From the NCBI GenBank assembly GCA_907163345.1, contig CAJQUN010000430.1, forward strand, positions 186,001 through 250,000: a DNA stretch of 64,000 bases, read 5' to 3'. How positions within the stretch are numbered: the stretch's first letter is position 1; every line of letters begins with the position of its first letter. The stretch is from Haberlea rhodopensis (taxonomy: Eukaryota > Streptophyta > Magnoliopsida > Lamiales > Gesneriaceae). The position numbers were made by a program, and so were the translations under genes. Shown one piece after another: positions 34,542-45,419 of this stretch. Under the pieces are notes generated by a model that was not told the DNA's origin, did not search any database, and saw nothing but the letters and a program-made list of their open reading frames with translations.

Positions 34542-35518
34542 AAATTTGGTGTGCGCTTATCGTGTACGCCCAAATTAACCCCACTCAATCCTCAAGATTG
34601 ATAAAAATAATGTAGTAGCGTGAGTAGGGATCGATCCCACGAGGAGGTGTGAATTCTTGTGTTAATGAAAATCAAAATCAAAAGAATAAAAGATGGGGTT
34701 GTGAATGAATTATACTAATTAAAATTAAAACTAAAGATTAAAGTAACGAAAGTTATTCTTGGTATCGGTCGACTCTTCCTTGGAATTATCATCTATTTCA
34801 TCGATTCACAAAAGACTCAATTTTTCATATGAATATTCATCGTTGGACGTTTAATCCAATAATCAAAGTCCTATCTCACCTTACGTGTAGTTAAGTAGCC
34901 CAAGCGTTCTAGTTTAACCCTTATCAAACAATCAATCAAAATACAAGCGATTAAGATTTAAATTGATGATAGCATATGAACTAGTGAGATCGATGAAGCT
35001 AAACAACATAATCCAAGCGTCTATGTTTAATCTAGTCAAGTGTTCTTCCTAAGAATTTAACAAACTCACAAGCGGGATTTAATTAATCTTAGTTGCTTCG
35101 TAAATTAGAGGGATCAAACGATTCCGTATTTGATATCTAATTTAGCGTTAGATTTCATGCAAGTTATTAGGTTGTCAATCCAATAAACAAACACAACAAT
35201 CATATCAATAAAATCAGAAAAACTCTTGATACTCAATAAAATTGATAATTAAAGCGTAAGAATCTCCCCAAGATAAATAAATCCAAGGATTTGTCTTCCT
35301 CAACCAAGAATTAAAACTAGCTAGACATAATCTAAGATAAAGCAATAAATAAAAACAAGGGAAAGAAAACTAATCCAATCTCCGCTCGTCGAGGTGTCAA
35401 TCCCGCCTTCGCTTCGATCTTCGTAGCGTTCTTCAACAAAATTGAGAGAAAAATTATAAAACTATCCTAAACTACTCTACCCTAACTATCTAGATGGTTA
35501 AAAGGTCTGAATTTCGAG

Positions 35519-35526
35519 TATATATG
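35519..35526 (-). promoter_or_regulatory. putative TATA box of element D 5' LTR
   Basis: CATATATA on the minus strand, about 81 bp downstream of the last palindrome. Confidence 0.5.
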
Positions 35527-35606
35527 TATTGGGAGGCTGATGGAGTAGGTTAGAATCCATGTGGGAAGGAAAGAAATCAAGTTTTTTAATTTTCCAAAAG
35601 TCTTCA

Positions 35607-35693
35607 GGCGTAATTACGCGTATAATGGCGTAGCTACGCCTAGACATGCCGTAGCGTTGGCGTAATTACGCCTGTGAATGGCGTAATTACGCC
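35607..35693 (-). promoter_or_regulatory. paired GGCGTAATTACGCC palindromes (element D 5' LTR)
   Basis: Palindromes lie at 35680-35693 and 35659-35672 (offset 21), then GGCGTAGCTACGCC (35627-35640) and 35607-35620 (offset 20). A degenerate GCCGTAGCGTTGGC sits between the pairs. The sequence upstream of the array is shared with B. Confidence 0.85.
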
Positions 35694-36069
35694 TGTCCAT
35701 CATTTTTCTGGCGAGTTTTGTATTTTGGCCATAACTTTCACATACGAACTCTGAATTCGACGAGTCAGCTGTCCACGCGAAGATAACTCAAAGTTCTACA
35801 ACTTTTATATGGACCACATTCCCAAAACTTGGCTGGAATACATAGAAATTTGAGGAGAAAGGAGCAACATGTGTCTTTGATTCCGGTTTTTTCCTCTTTT
35901 CTTCAACTTTATTGCTTCTTTCATCATTTTAGCTTGATTTCTTCACGTTTCCCTACATTTACACAAATATACGATTAGGTAGCATATGTATCAATTTATC
36001 CATCAAAATATACCAAATCGTAGATAATTAAGCGCAATAGATGTGTCTATTTCTAGTCACATCAGTACC

Positions 36070-36911
36070 TTAATTCCAAAAGTGGAGAAGTTGAAGAACT
36101 TTATCTCCTTGAAGTTGTGGATACCTGGGATGGTTCTACACAACCATACAAATCGATATTAGAAGCCAATTATAGTCCAATATCCAAAAATCCCATAAAA
36201 AAATCAAAAACACACATTTCTGTGTCTCGCGATCGATCGCCGAGATGTCCTGATCGATCGCGAGATCACATTGCCCGTTGCCAAATTTTTCTGTCTTCGG
36301 CGATCGATCGCCACATTTGGCGCGATCGATCGCCAGCCTCACCAATCGATCGCCCAAAAGTGGCGATCGATCGCCAAATGGTTCTGGAGCCTACTGTTGG
36401 CTCGCGATCGATCGCCAGAAACGGGAAATCGATCGCCGATCCCTGCACATCGAAAATCACCATTTTTGCACCATAAATTCTTCACCAACCTCAACAACAC
36501 TTATACCAACAACCCAAAAACATAAAAACACTTCAAACCTTCATTTTACATCATTAAACAACTAAAAATCCTACACCCATCCAAAAATCATACCAACCCA
36601 AAATAAACCCATTTCAAACAATCAAAACCCATTTCAAAATTAAACCAAACATCATAAAAACTTTAGGAAGGGTTCCATACCTCTTTAGGACTCCAAATCC
36701 TAACAAAGATCTCACAAACAAAGGTTTTGAGAAGGATTTCTCCTTCCTCTTTTCCTCAAAATCGAAAATGAGAGGTGGGTTAGGGTTTGAGAGTGAAATT
36801 GGGGATTTAAAAGTGATGGGTAAAGTAAGGTGGGTATAGTGGGGTAAAGGGTTATAAAAATTGTACCCCAAAATTAACATGATGTATAAAATACCCTAAC
36901 ATGGTATTTTA
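36070..36911 (-). mobile_element. family-H LTR, second copy, promoter-side segment (split 3 of 3)
   Basis: It continues the LTR interrupted by D. It resembles 11930-12700 of solo LTR H: a palindrome array, a stretch rich in ACCA/CAAC, and on the minus strand a CT-rich leader below a possible TATA (TTATAACCC near 36855). The right limit near 36911 is uncertain, because the expected LTR start is not clear and no target duplication was found. There is no gene. Open frames here are produced by the GATC repeats. Confidence 0.6.
36230..36435. repeat. GCGATCGATCGC palindrome array, family-H LTR second copy
   Basis: Sites start at 36230, 36251 (TGATCGATCG), 36301, 36323, 36343 (CAATCGATCG), 36364, 36405 and 36426 (AAATCGATCG). 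Spacings are 21, 50, 22, 20, 21, 41 and 21 bp, so nearly all are one or two units of about 21. Confidence 0.82.
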
Positions 36912-39030
36912 AAAGTATTGTGTCGATTGACATCGAGAATTTGAGTTCGAAAGACCAGGGTAATACGTATGAGTTTATGTCAAAACCTGTGCACGTTGAG
37001 ATGGTAATTTAGAACTTGTGAATATTGAAAATAGTGATATTTCAATTGAATAATAGAGTATAGTTGTTGTGAGAAACAATGAGAATTGGTTTGAATGAGG
37101 GATTGGATATGGGGACTGTCGTAATTCAGTTCCTGTCTATGTGTACGAACTATAAAAAAAACTAAAATATGAACTCTTCTAGATGAGAGTATCTAGAGTA
37201 ATGGTAGTGATGGAAGATGAGTTCCCCTCTTTTTGACACGGGAAAAGATGTTTACGAGAAGGCCATGTTGATTACATGAAAAATGCTAATCGATTATCGT
37301 GGACTTGAGAAATGGAAGTATGCGTTTAATCTTGATAGTTCTTCACTAGCGAAGAGATTAGAATTAGAAGTGTTTCGACTGAAGGATAAGACACTGACGA
37401 GCTAGAACTGGATTTAATGTTAATGAAGAGACTATCATTTCGGAATAATTTAAGTAGTCCTAGAAAAATTTAAGAAGTATCACTCAAGTTCATCCAGCTC
37501 TAGGAATTCTAGAGGTGCTAAAAGATGTAGGATACCAGATCTTTTCGAGGTCACTGTGGATGTAGGTATCTACTGATCCATGTGAAAAAATAAGAGGAAC
37601 TGATATCAATTGTGGCCAGTCAAAGCATGTCAGTTACGTGCTCAGGAACAGATGCTGCCATTACAACAAATACCCTGAGCTAGGGGTAAATATCAGAGTG
37701 TTTTTTTTTCGACCACTCAGTTCCAGCAGCAGTGAGTTACCTGTAGACCTGAGGTCATAACTGATAGTTATTTTTGGTTTCCTAAGGCCAGAGTGTATAC
37801 CTTGATAGATGATACGGTTAGAGATGCTTCAGTACTGGTGATCGCAGATACATGCCATGTATTTGATCGCACTGCAAAAGTTTTATTGAGACAAAAGAAT
37901 TGAGTTCATACATTGCATCAAATGTGCATTGATAATGATGATTTGGAAAATATACCAGCCGAGATGATTTTACGATACATACATGTAATAGTGAACTACC
38001 TCTTACAGTTTGATAATAATTTTGTGAATTTGAATTTAATGGTGTTGCTGAGATAGGATTTTGATTGTATCGAGGTCATAGATACTCTCATAAGTTTCGA
38101 AATATTAGAGATGATTTTTATGATGTAGTGAATTTTCGACTATGTTGTGGCTCCAAATGAAATGTTTATAGCCACAACTAGCAAGCTAAGATACAGATAA
38201 TATCAGCTATGAAAACATTGTGGTTTTGATAATTGAAGGATATTTGATAATAAGCAGTTAATGCTGACCATGAAGAGTCGAGGTTGCCTGATATCCTAAT
38301 GATAAGAAAACTTACCAAGATTTTCCTGAGGAATAATATAATTTCCACTAGAGAATAAAATCAATTTTAACTGTTCGTTACTGCCAATGAATAGATTCGA
38401 TATCTAAAGCACTGTGCGGAATGGCATCTGCAGAGTTGACAGATTTTGAGAATAGTTCCAGAATATCCTCGATAAGGGTACATACATCTGAGTATCTCAC
38501 TTTGGGGAAACATCAGTACTGTTCGTGAAGAAGAAATAAGGTATTATGAAGATGTGTATCGACTAAAGACAGCCGGGCTACTGTCAAGAATAAAATAATC
38601 GTTGCCTAAGATCGAAAAGTATTTGCTCAATTGTAAGACACGTCAAAGTATAAGAATAATGATTTTAAATCTGGTTACCAGCAGAAGAAGTGTAATAATA
38701 TTTATCAGTGGAATACTAGTGTATTCGAGATGCAGAAGGAACCACACAGAACATTTACGATTGGTTCTTCAGACGCTTCGTGAAGCTCAAATTATATACC
38801 AAGTTATATAAAAGTAAATCTTGATTGCATTGACTGTTATTTTGGGATAGGTGATACCAGCTCACAGGATACCAGTTGATCCCAGTAAAGTAGAGATAGT
38901 AATAATGTGGCCAAGAGTAACCTGTGTACTCGAGATGTGAAGTTTTATAAGTTTGGCCAGCTTACAGGCTTTTATGGAAGGATATTCTAGGATAGCCTGA
39001 TCTATTAACCAATTGACGATCGTTGATATG
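36912..39030 (+). pseudogene. decayed chromovirus gag-pol (array unit 3, first part)
   Basis: It aligns from start to end with 17638-19615 of unit 2 (shared CATTGTGTCGATTGACAT, CAAAGCATGTC, VLFVKKK, ILVYSRCRRNH). A decayed gag/zinc-knuckle region lies near 37620, RT near 38515-38800 and the RT-RNase H connection near 38860-38930. It has about the same level of decay as unit 2 and no intact frame. It breaks off at the insertion of element E. The sequence that resumes at 46919 matches 20831 of unit 2, so about 1.2 kb (RNase H and integrase) was deleted before E inserted. Confidence 0.78.
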
Positions 39031-40527
39031 TGACAGCTATTATTTTAAACAATTATTTCTCAGTGTAGCGATTCTCTACCGCAAGTGCACGGTGTCAAGT
39101 TTTAGTATAGTTAAATGAAAGTAAGGGTTGTCGAATCCATAGGGAATAACATATAAGTACCAAATAAAACTAGTAAAATTATATTTAGCCTACGATTAAA
39201 AAGGGGGGTAGATTAACTAATGCAAATTTAGAACTAAGGAACCCAAATAAAACAAGAATAAAAAAAATAAATGGCTTCCGGATATGCAAAGGAATTTCGC
39301 TCGAGAAATTTATCTAGCACTTCGTTCAACTGTGTTTTCGTCAATGATTCGTTTGAATAAGCAACTACTAAACAATCGATTCTTAAGGTGAAAGGCTTTC
39401 GCTGTTATTCAATACACTCTCTCGGGCTGTAAAGAAACTAATATCAACTTAGAACAAGTAACTCTCGTTCACTTATTTACTAATCTGATATTGCAAAAAT
39501 CTTCAAAACCTAGTTACTCTAAACCTCTCGATTCAAAGTGCTCACGTATGTGATTTTATCTCTCGATCTCAATCTTAAACATACATCATGAATTATTGTA
39601 GCGTATTATAACGTTATCTCTCGATCTCGGTTATAACTCACAAATTCAATCAAAGTTAGCTAGGCTTTGATATCATTAAGCATATAATTCATGAACAATA
39701 AGAAATCAATCCACTCAAACACATTCGAATCAATAACTCAAACACAATTATACTCAAACTCGATAAAATAAACTCAATTCAATTCAAATCATATAAATGA
39801 GATGTTTAATTGTCTCTCAACCTCAAAAACATCAAATGAATATGAAAATCAAATAAATCAAAGTTTAGAAATACGATAAATATGGGAACAAATCCGCGCG
39901 TTGCACCGTAATCTCTTCTCTTGCTCCTTCCTTGCACTCCGGAAATGAATCGCTCAAGCTCGGACGGAGAACGGAGGAAAATGGCTTTTCCTCGGGTTCT
40001 TCTCGGCGGCTACTAGGGTTCTCTCCACCTCTTTTCGGCTGCCTTCTCTCTCTAATATTATGTTTTTTTTTATATGGAAATGATCTGCCCTTTTAAAAAC
40101 ACCGAGAATCCATCAAATATGAAGATAAGATTTTTAAAAATTCACGAATCGATCGATCGAAAAAATTGTCCGATCGATCGGTGTACTGTTCATTTCAGCG
40201 TTTTTAAACTCTCTGCCTCGATCGATCGATCAAAATTTTGGTTCCGATCGATCGACACTTCGATAAACTTGTTGCTGAATTCTCTGCCCGGAGCGATCGA
40301 TCGGGAAATATTCTCGATCGATCGGTGCTTTGCAAAATCTGAATTCTTCTCTTTTTCCCTTTTTCGCCTCGATTTCACCCGTTTTCTTCATTTTAGCTCA
40401 TTCTACCATTTCCGACCTATTTTCCTTAAACAAGCAAATAAATACCAAAAAGCGTAATTTCATCCAGGAAAAAGTACGAAAAACGGTAAGAAATTACAGC
40501 TAAAACACGTAATATCTACGCCTATCA
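39031..40527 (-). mobile_element. 3' LTR of element E
   Basis: It begins TGATAGGCGTAG at 40527 (minus strand) and ends AATAGCTGTCA. It carries the palindrome array (40150-40324) and a TATA-like box (about 40064-40077). Confidence 0.88.
40150..40324 (-). promoter_or_regulatory. three pairs of CGATCGATCG palindromes (element E 3' LTR)
   Basis: Site starts: 40150 and 40171 (offset 21); 40219-40231 (13-bp run) and 40245 (22 or 26 by register); 40294 and 40315 (21). The array lies 73 bp from the TATA-like box. Confidence 0.82.
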
Positions 40528-40564
40528 ACTCCCCCAAACTTGGACTTGATCATCCTCGAGCAAG
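40528..40564 (-). other. terminal polypurine tract and hairpin of element E
   Basis: AAGTTTGGGGGAGT (40541-40528). Upstream is a CTTGCTCG-AGGA-TGATCAAG stem with one mismatch and one G-T pair (40564-40545). Confidence 0.72.
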
Positions 40565-41705
40565 CAATAACCTCAAAAAGTAGAGTTAAACTTAATACTT
40601 TGAATGAATCATCTTTACAACTCAAAGTAAAAGCTCAACAATCCTACTTACACATCAATAAGAGTCATTCAAAGTTCAACAGGAAGCGTTTTCTCCTAAG
40701 CTAAACAATACATCGCAACATCGGAACGTGCATGTGTGCTATTGTCAATCATGAGGTATAATCATATCTTTAAGATCAAAATGTGCCATAAAAACTCAAA
40801 GTCAAGATTACTTTGGATTACTCTACAAATCTACTATCCAGCACTTCTCCACTAATGTAATTATTCCCTAGACTTGGATCAGAAGGTCTTTAAAAGCTTA
40901 TAGCGTTAGGCCTTTTGGTGTCGGCTCCGAAGAAAAGGTAGGATGAATGCAAAGAAGAGAGTAAAATAAAATCAGTTCAAAATTTTTCGCACAATATTGA
41001 GCTTCTCTTCAACTTTTTCTAGCCTTGGCCACTTTGGGTCTTACTTGAATGTTTTCATTTTTTTTTTCAATGCTTTTCTCTACAGCTTTTCTTATTGCTC
41101 ATTCTTTTGTTCATTTTGTTTTTCACAATGAACTCATCTACATATACAATTCATTGCAATGAATGAGATTCATTATACTCCCTTAGGGACGGACAAAATT
41201 TTTCCTTTAGGCTCAATCCAAGGTGGGTATAATGAGTTTGCCAAAAATGTCGAATGGGGGTCTAATTATATGCAATGCATATACCATTCTTTTTCAATAA
41301 AGGTCAAGAGGGGACACTAAGGAATGATGTAGACAAGGTAAGCTTGAAAGGCACAAACGGTCCAAAGATCGCCTAAATCATCTCCAAGTCAAGTTCCTAA
41401 TTATAAAATTTCGCCTCAAAGTGCTTTCAAATAAATTGTAGAGTTTTCTAAGATGCTCAAGACACATCATAGTTAACACAAGTTTTCACTTTATTCAATA
41501 CATACTTCACTCAATCATGACTCAAAACGTGCTCAAACTATTCCTCAATTTTGACATAAGCTCAACAAAGGATATATACAAACAAGTTAAAAAATTTCAT
41601 GACTCCTATCTAGATGGGGATTAATTTCATCATGTAGTACCGTTGCAAATCCAACTCATCATTTCTCAAGAATAACTCATTTTAAAAAAAAATTGTTGAT
41701 AGTGC
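40565..41705 (-). mobile_element. conserved 3' noncoding region of element E
   Basis: There is no ORF. Landmarks are shared with G, B, C and D (for example GCCTTTCAAGCTTACC near 41336-41353, one base changed). Confidence 0.7.
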
Positions 41706-41807
41706 TCAAGGACGAATTAGTCTCATAAGAGTGCAGTCATGCAAGAAAAGAAACAAGACAAGCAGCAAAAAGTGCAAAAACAACAAAAATACTACAAATA
41801 TAAACAA

Positions 41808-41856
41808 CCCCCCCCCCCCCCCCCCCCCAAACTTAATATGTGCATTGCCCTCAATG
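41808..41856 (-). other. expanded internal polypurine tract (21 G) and hairpin of element E
   Basis: AAGTTT is followed by 21 G on the minus strand (41834-41808). CATTG-AGGG-CAATG (41856-41843) is a perfect short stem at the same place as in B, C and D. Confidence 0.72.
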
Positions 41857-41895
41857 GACAAGAAAAATAAACGTAAATGGCAAAACACATACCAT

Positions 41896-41921
41896 GACGA
41901 CGATCGGTGACGATCGTCGTC
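41896..41921. other. perfect 11-bp hairpin in the 3' end of E's second ORF
   Basis: GACGACGATCG-GTGA-CGATCGTCGTC, 62 bp from the internal polypurine tract. It may be the counterpart of the CTTGGG hairpin in B, C and D. Confidence 0.7.
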
Positions 41922-43159
41922 CTCATCTTGCTCCGGAGGGGGAACTGGGTAGTGACTCTCCTCACCCTGGTATGGCGGAAATGGTGGGTAATCAGCAGGT
42001 GGGGGTGCATGCGGCTGATATGGTGGGAAGTATGGCTCTGGAGGGAATTGGAATCCTGGGAAGCTCTGGGCCATGGCAGTGTTCCATGCACTCTGGTATT
42101 GCATGAACTCCGTCTGACGCTGAGTTACCTGCTCATGGTCCAACTGCAATGCTCTCTACATGCTGTGTATGTTCCGCTGCATGCTATGGATGCTCTGCTG
42201 CTCCAGGCGAATGTCTTGGAGATCCCTGTGAAGGGAGTCCAAAGTGATGCGTGTACGCTCTGCAGCAGAGGATGATGATGCTCCGGCATGTCTGGTGTCC
42301 GAGGGTCGTGGCTCAGCCCTTCTTCGGCCTGTAGGGGGTGGTGGACCATCAACAACAATCGGGGTCTTCGGTGGAAGTAACTCCTCGTCTTCCCCCCATT
42401 GAACTCCGCATCTCTGGCATAAAGCAGTGATGGTAGATGGAAACGGTAGTGAGGAGGTAGGTGGACTGCTACCGATAGCATGGATGTGATCACTAATAAT
42501 CTCACCCAAATCCACGTCCTGCCCTGTGAGAATGGCAAATACCAGGGCCGCTCTGTCTATTGTCACCTCAGAAGTGTGGGTCGAGGGCATGACGCGTGAG
42601 GCGACAAATGAGAACCACGCTTGGGCCTCTGGTGTCAAATGCTTCTTGAGAACCACCTGTGGCTCTCCCTTATCGTTCCGCTGCCAATCTTCTCCCGGCA
42701 TGCCAATAACTGCGAGTACCTCATCATAATTTATCATACTCTTTCGGAAGAATTTGTACGCACAGTTTTGTATGAATGGCATCCGGTAAACATTATTAAT
42801 TGTTGCCTGATCAACCAGCACATCCGTCCCTCGGACAAAAACATTTGATCTGCGTCCTGGTGGGATAACTCGGAGATTCGTGTAGAATTCATCACCCGCG
42901 GAACCACATCATCCATTGGTGTTTGAACAAACTGAAACCACCCTCGTCGCCTTACTGCCCTTATGACAGGACATTCAATCTTGTCCATACTCATGCCCCT
43001 TTCATGACTGAGGGGTTTCTTGTGATAACTGGGATACAACTCAGCTGTCGTGGCATTGTCAAACTTCCTTTCGTCATACTCTTGCTCAGAAGTGGTGGCC
43101 TCCGCCTGTTTTTGCTTCTGTGAGGCCTCCGCCTGCTTTGACTTCTTTCTTGGAGCCAT

Positions 43160-43965
43160 TTTCTTGCTAAGTTTTTCTCAGTTATTCCGCTTTACTGCAA
43201 TAAAACACCGCACCCAAAACACAACAATACCAACACCCCGCAACACAACAACTCCCCCAAACTTCGATTCTTCTTGACCCAATTTAACAACAACAGAGTA
43301 AATGCAGCAAAGGATGAAAAGATACGAAATTTAAAACCAATTACCAAGAAAAATCTGATCTTTGATGAATTTGGCGCTTGGCTCGGAATTCTTTTTCGGA
43401 TGCAATTCTACCCAATTCGGTTTGCAATACTTCAGATCTGCAAATAAAATCTCATCAGAAACAATTCTTACTTCAAAGATTTGAAGTAATTTGAAATTTG
43501 GAGAGAAAATTGATGAGAGATGATGAAAAAAAATGGAAGAGGCGATGTGGTCTTTGTTGGAGAAGAGATGAAAAGGTTTGATAGTGCTGTGCAGACTGTG
43601 CGTCGGTGCCCTTTTTTTTTCAAAATTTTATCTCAATCGATCGATCGAGAATATTTCTCGATCGATCGGTCGAGGCAGTGAATCGCTTCGCCTTTAATAC
43701 TTCCGGGCGATCGATCGAGATTTTGTCTCGATCGATCGCCAGCACCAGACTACCAAAATCAAATTTTTCTCAAAAAATTTTCCTCTCGGATTGCTTCGCC
43801 TACATCTTTATTGATCTTGTTTTTACACCTGCAACAAAAATCGCACGGATTCATTCACGGAACATCTAAAAACAAATTAAAAACAACCAAACTACAATGA
43901 GGAAGGGGAAGAAAGTTCTTAATTTATAGTCCCAAGCTGGACTGTCACCTTCTTCTCTGTTAACT
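43160..43965 (-). other. gag-ORF2 spacer of element E with palindrome pairs and splice-like signals
   Basis: There is no ORF. On the minus strand, in order: the palindrome array (43738-43638), TTTTATTTGCAG (about 43455-43444), CTTGGTAATT (about 43345-43338), an exact AAGTTTGGGGGAGT (43264-43251) and GTTTTATTGCAG (about 43206-43195) shortly before the ATG of ORF2. The CAG sites look like intron acceptors and the GGTAATT like a donor. I infer a leader that makes ORF2 from a spliced or separately initiated RNA; no clear TATA was found. Confidence 0.45.
43638..43738 (-). promoter_or_regulatory. two pairs of CGATCGATCG palindromes upstream of ORF2 (element E)
   Basis: Site starts 43638 and 43659 (offset 21), 43708 and 43729 (offset 21). 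This is the same design as in the LTRs, at an internal position. Confidence 0.8.
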
Positions 43966-45144
43966 TTATTGCCCCTTCGGATTCTTCACAGAATCACTCG
44001 GGAGCGTACCTTGTGTCCTTCCAGAAATCAACGTTGCCAGTTGCCCTATCTGCACTTCCACGTTCTTAATCGATGCATCATGATTCTGCATCCTCACTTC
44101 AGTCGACGAAACAGTTTGGCCATCAGCTCCTCCATACTTGGTTTTTGTGTGAACCCCGACTGTGGTTGTGGATTCAACAAATTCTCTTGGTTTGACCACC
44201 TCAGATTTGGGTGGTTCCTCCACCCCGGGTTGTATGAGTTTGAGTATGGATTGTTTTGCTGCCTGTTCCCTATGAAATTCACAGCTTCAGTAGTTTGATT
44301 AAATTGGTTACCTGGCACTCAATGCTCAGATGACCGCCTCCACATAAATCACAGAAGACAGCTTGAGCTTGCATCGCTGCTGCACCCATGCTATCTATCT
44401 TCCGGTTCATAGCTTCCAACTGAGCCGAAATGGCAGTAATCTCGTCCACTTGATGGACTCCTATTGGTTTCTGTGGCGTGTTCCTTTCCGATTGCCACTG
44501 ATAGCTATTGGACGCCATTTCCTCCAATAAGTCATACGCTTCTTCCGGTGTCTTCCGCATGATCGATCCCCTAGATGCTGCATCTATCATTGATTGGTTA
44601 GCAAACCATTGTAAAAAGTCTGTACCTGCAGCCAGATAGGTAGACCGTGATGTGGGCATCTCCTCAATAAATCTTTGAAACGATCCCATGCCTCATATAA
44701 ACTCTCGGGGTCGAATTGCCCGAACGTGGTGATATCGTTCCGCATTTTTGCCGTCTTGGAAGGGGGGAAATACTTTGATAAGAATGCTTTAGTCATCCCC
44801 TCCCATGTTGTAATCGATCTTGCAGGTAATGAATTTAACCAAGATTTTGCTTTGTCTCTCAATGAAAAAGGGAAGAGCCTTAACCTGATGGCGTCGTCGG
44901 AGATGCCATTATGTTTAAAAGTGTCACAGATCTCCAGGAAGTTGGAGATGTTAGTGTTTGGATCATCAGTGGCAGCTCCCCCAAACATTACAGAGTGTTG
45001 TATCATTGGGATAATTGCAGGCTTGATCTTGAAGTTATTGGCCTGGATTGTCGGCCTAGTAATGCTAGATAAAGATCCATGGAATGCTGGCTGTGCAAAG
45101 TTTATCATCGATCTCGGGTTTTGTGCATCGTTATTGTCGGCCAT
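43966..45144 (-). pseudogene. Athila gag of element E (three frameshifts)
   Basis: It starts at an ATG 259 nt after the primer site. The first open part (45144-44587) is classic Athila Gag: FLEICDTFKHNGISDDAIRL, RLFPFSLRDKAKSWLNSLP, TKAFLSKYFPPSKTAKMRN and LYEAWDRFKDLLRRCPHHGL. After a frameshift near 44620 the next part gives TPEEAYDLLEEMASNSYQW and a CCHC knuckle, CDLCGGGHLSIEC (about 44365-44325). After a second shift, YNPGWRNHPNLRW (about 44250-44210). After a third, MQNHDASIKNVEVQIGQLA. It stops at SVKNPKGQ, exactly where Athila normally runs on into protease. The retained Gag suggests the element was once packaged, with enzymes supplied in trans. Confidence 0.88.
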
Positions 45145-45402
45145 TGCTCGAGCTTCTCGTAGTCTTCTAAGTAGAGTTCTCTCTATTTCAGGATCAAATG
45201 GCTCGAATGGGTTCCTCTCTTCTGAGCATGCACTAGAGAAATGATTCCAGTACTGAATCAGACAAAAGGAGACAACAACAAAAATACAAAACCAAAAACA
45301 AAAAAAAAAAACTAACGAAAACGAAAAAGAAAAACAAAAACGAAATAATACAAATTGGCTAAATTACAATTAACTAATCTCGTATGATATTATACAGATT
45401 AG

Positions 45403-45419
45403 TCCCGGCAACGGCGCCA
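45403..45419 (-). other. primer-binding site, tRNA-Asp type (element E)
   Basis: TGGCGCCGTTGCCGGGA, 17 bases, one G short of the full match. Confidence 0.85.

Larger units (their letters stand above)
30555..36064 (-). mobile_element. element D: young gag-only Athila-like element
   Basis: GTACC at 30550-30554 is repeated at 36065-36069. On the minus strand: 5' LTR (34547-36064), tRNA-Asp primer site (34524-34541), a 335-codon ORF (34402-33395), a conserved 3' region with internal and terminal polypurine tracts, and 3' LTR (30555-32070). I see only about three substitutions and one 2-bp indel between the 1.5-kb LTRs, so the insertion is recent. No protease, RT or integrase is present. Its LTR core is alignable to that of B but carries a different palindrome array. 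Confidence 0.93.
34547..36064 (-). mobile_element. 5' LTR of element D
   Basis: It has TGATGTGACTAG at 36064, the palindrome array at 35607-35693, a TATA-like box at 35519-35526, and GGGATCGATCCC near 34628-34639 in the U5 part. Confidence 0.93.
41706..43159 (-). pseudogene. second ORF of element E, 'putative plant transposon protein' type
   Basis: From ATG at 43159: a lysine-rich start (MAPRKKSKQAEASQKQKQ), then RAVRRRGWFQFVQTP, a degenerate middle, EVLAVIGMPGEDWQ, LTPEAQAWFSFVASRVMPST and VTIDRAALVFAILTGQDVDLG. That order is typical of the plant family annotated as putative plant transposon protein, often found in or beside Athila/Ogre elements. A proline-rich tail (PPYQPHAPPPADYPPFPPY) and an acidic stretch (EQDEDDDRH) follow. 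One frameshift (about 42750-42800) and one TAG where the frame otherwise continues (42156-42158) break it. The last residues run through the poly-G tract and are probably not coding. The family's function is not known to me; nuclear or nucleic-acid association is only a guess from the basic N-terminus. Confidence 0.7.

Noticed and set aside
36230..36435. CRISPR-like look of short repeats at regular spacing
   Set aside because: The repeats are 10-bp palindromes with spacers of about 11 bp, inside plant LTRs. There is no cas gene, and the sequence context is eukaryotic.
36117..36565. Several overlapping open frames rich in DRS/IDR (also near 7600-7965, 11936-12436, 40074-40457, 43606-43869, 46451-46831)
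   Set aside because: They are produced on both strands by the GATC palindrome arrays, in LTRs, with no domain. They are not genes.
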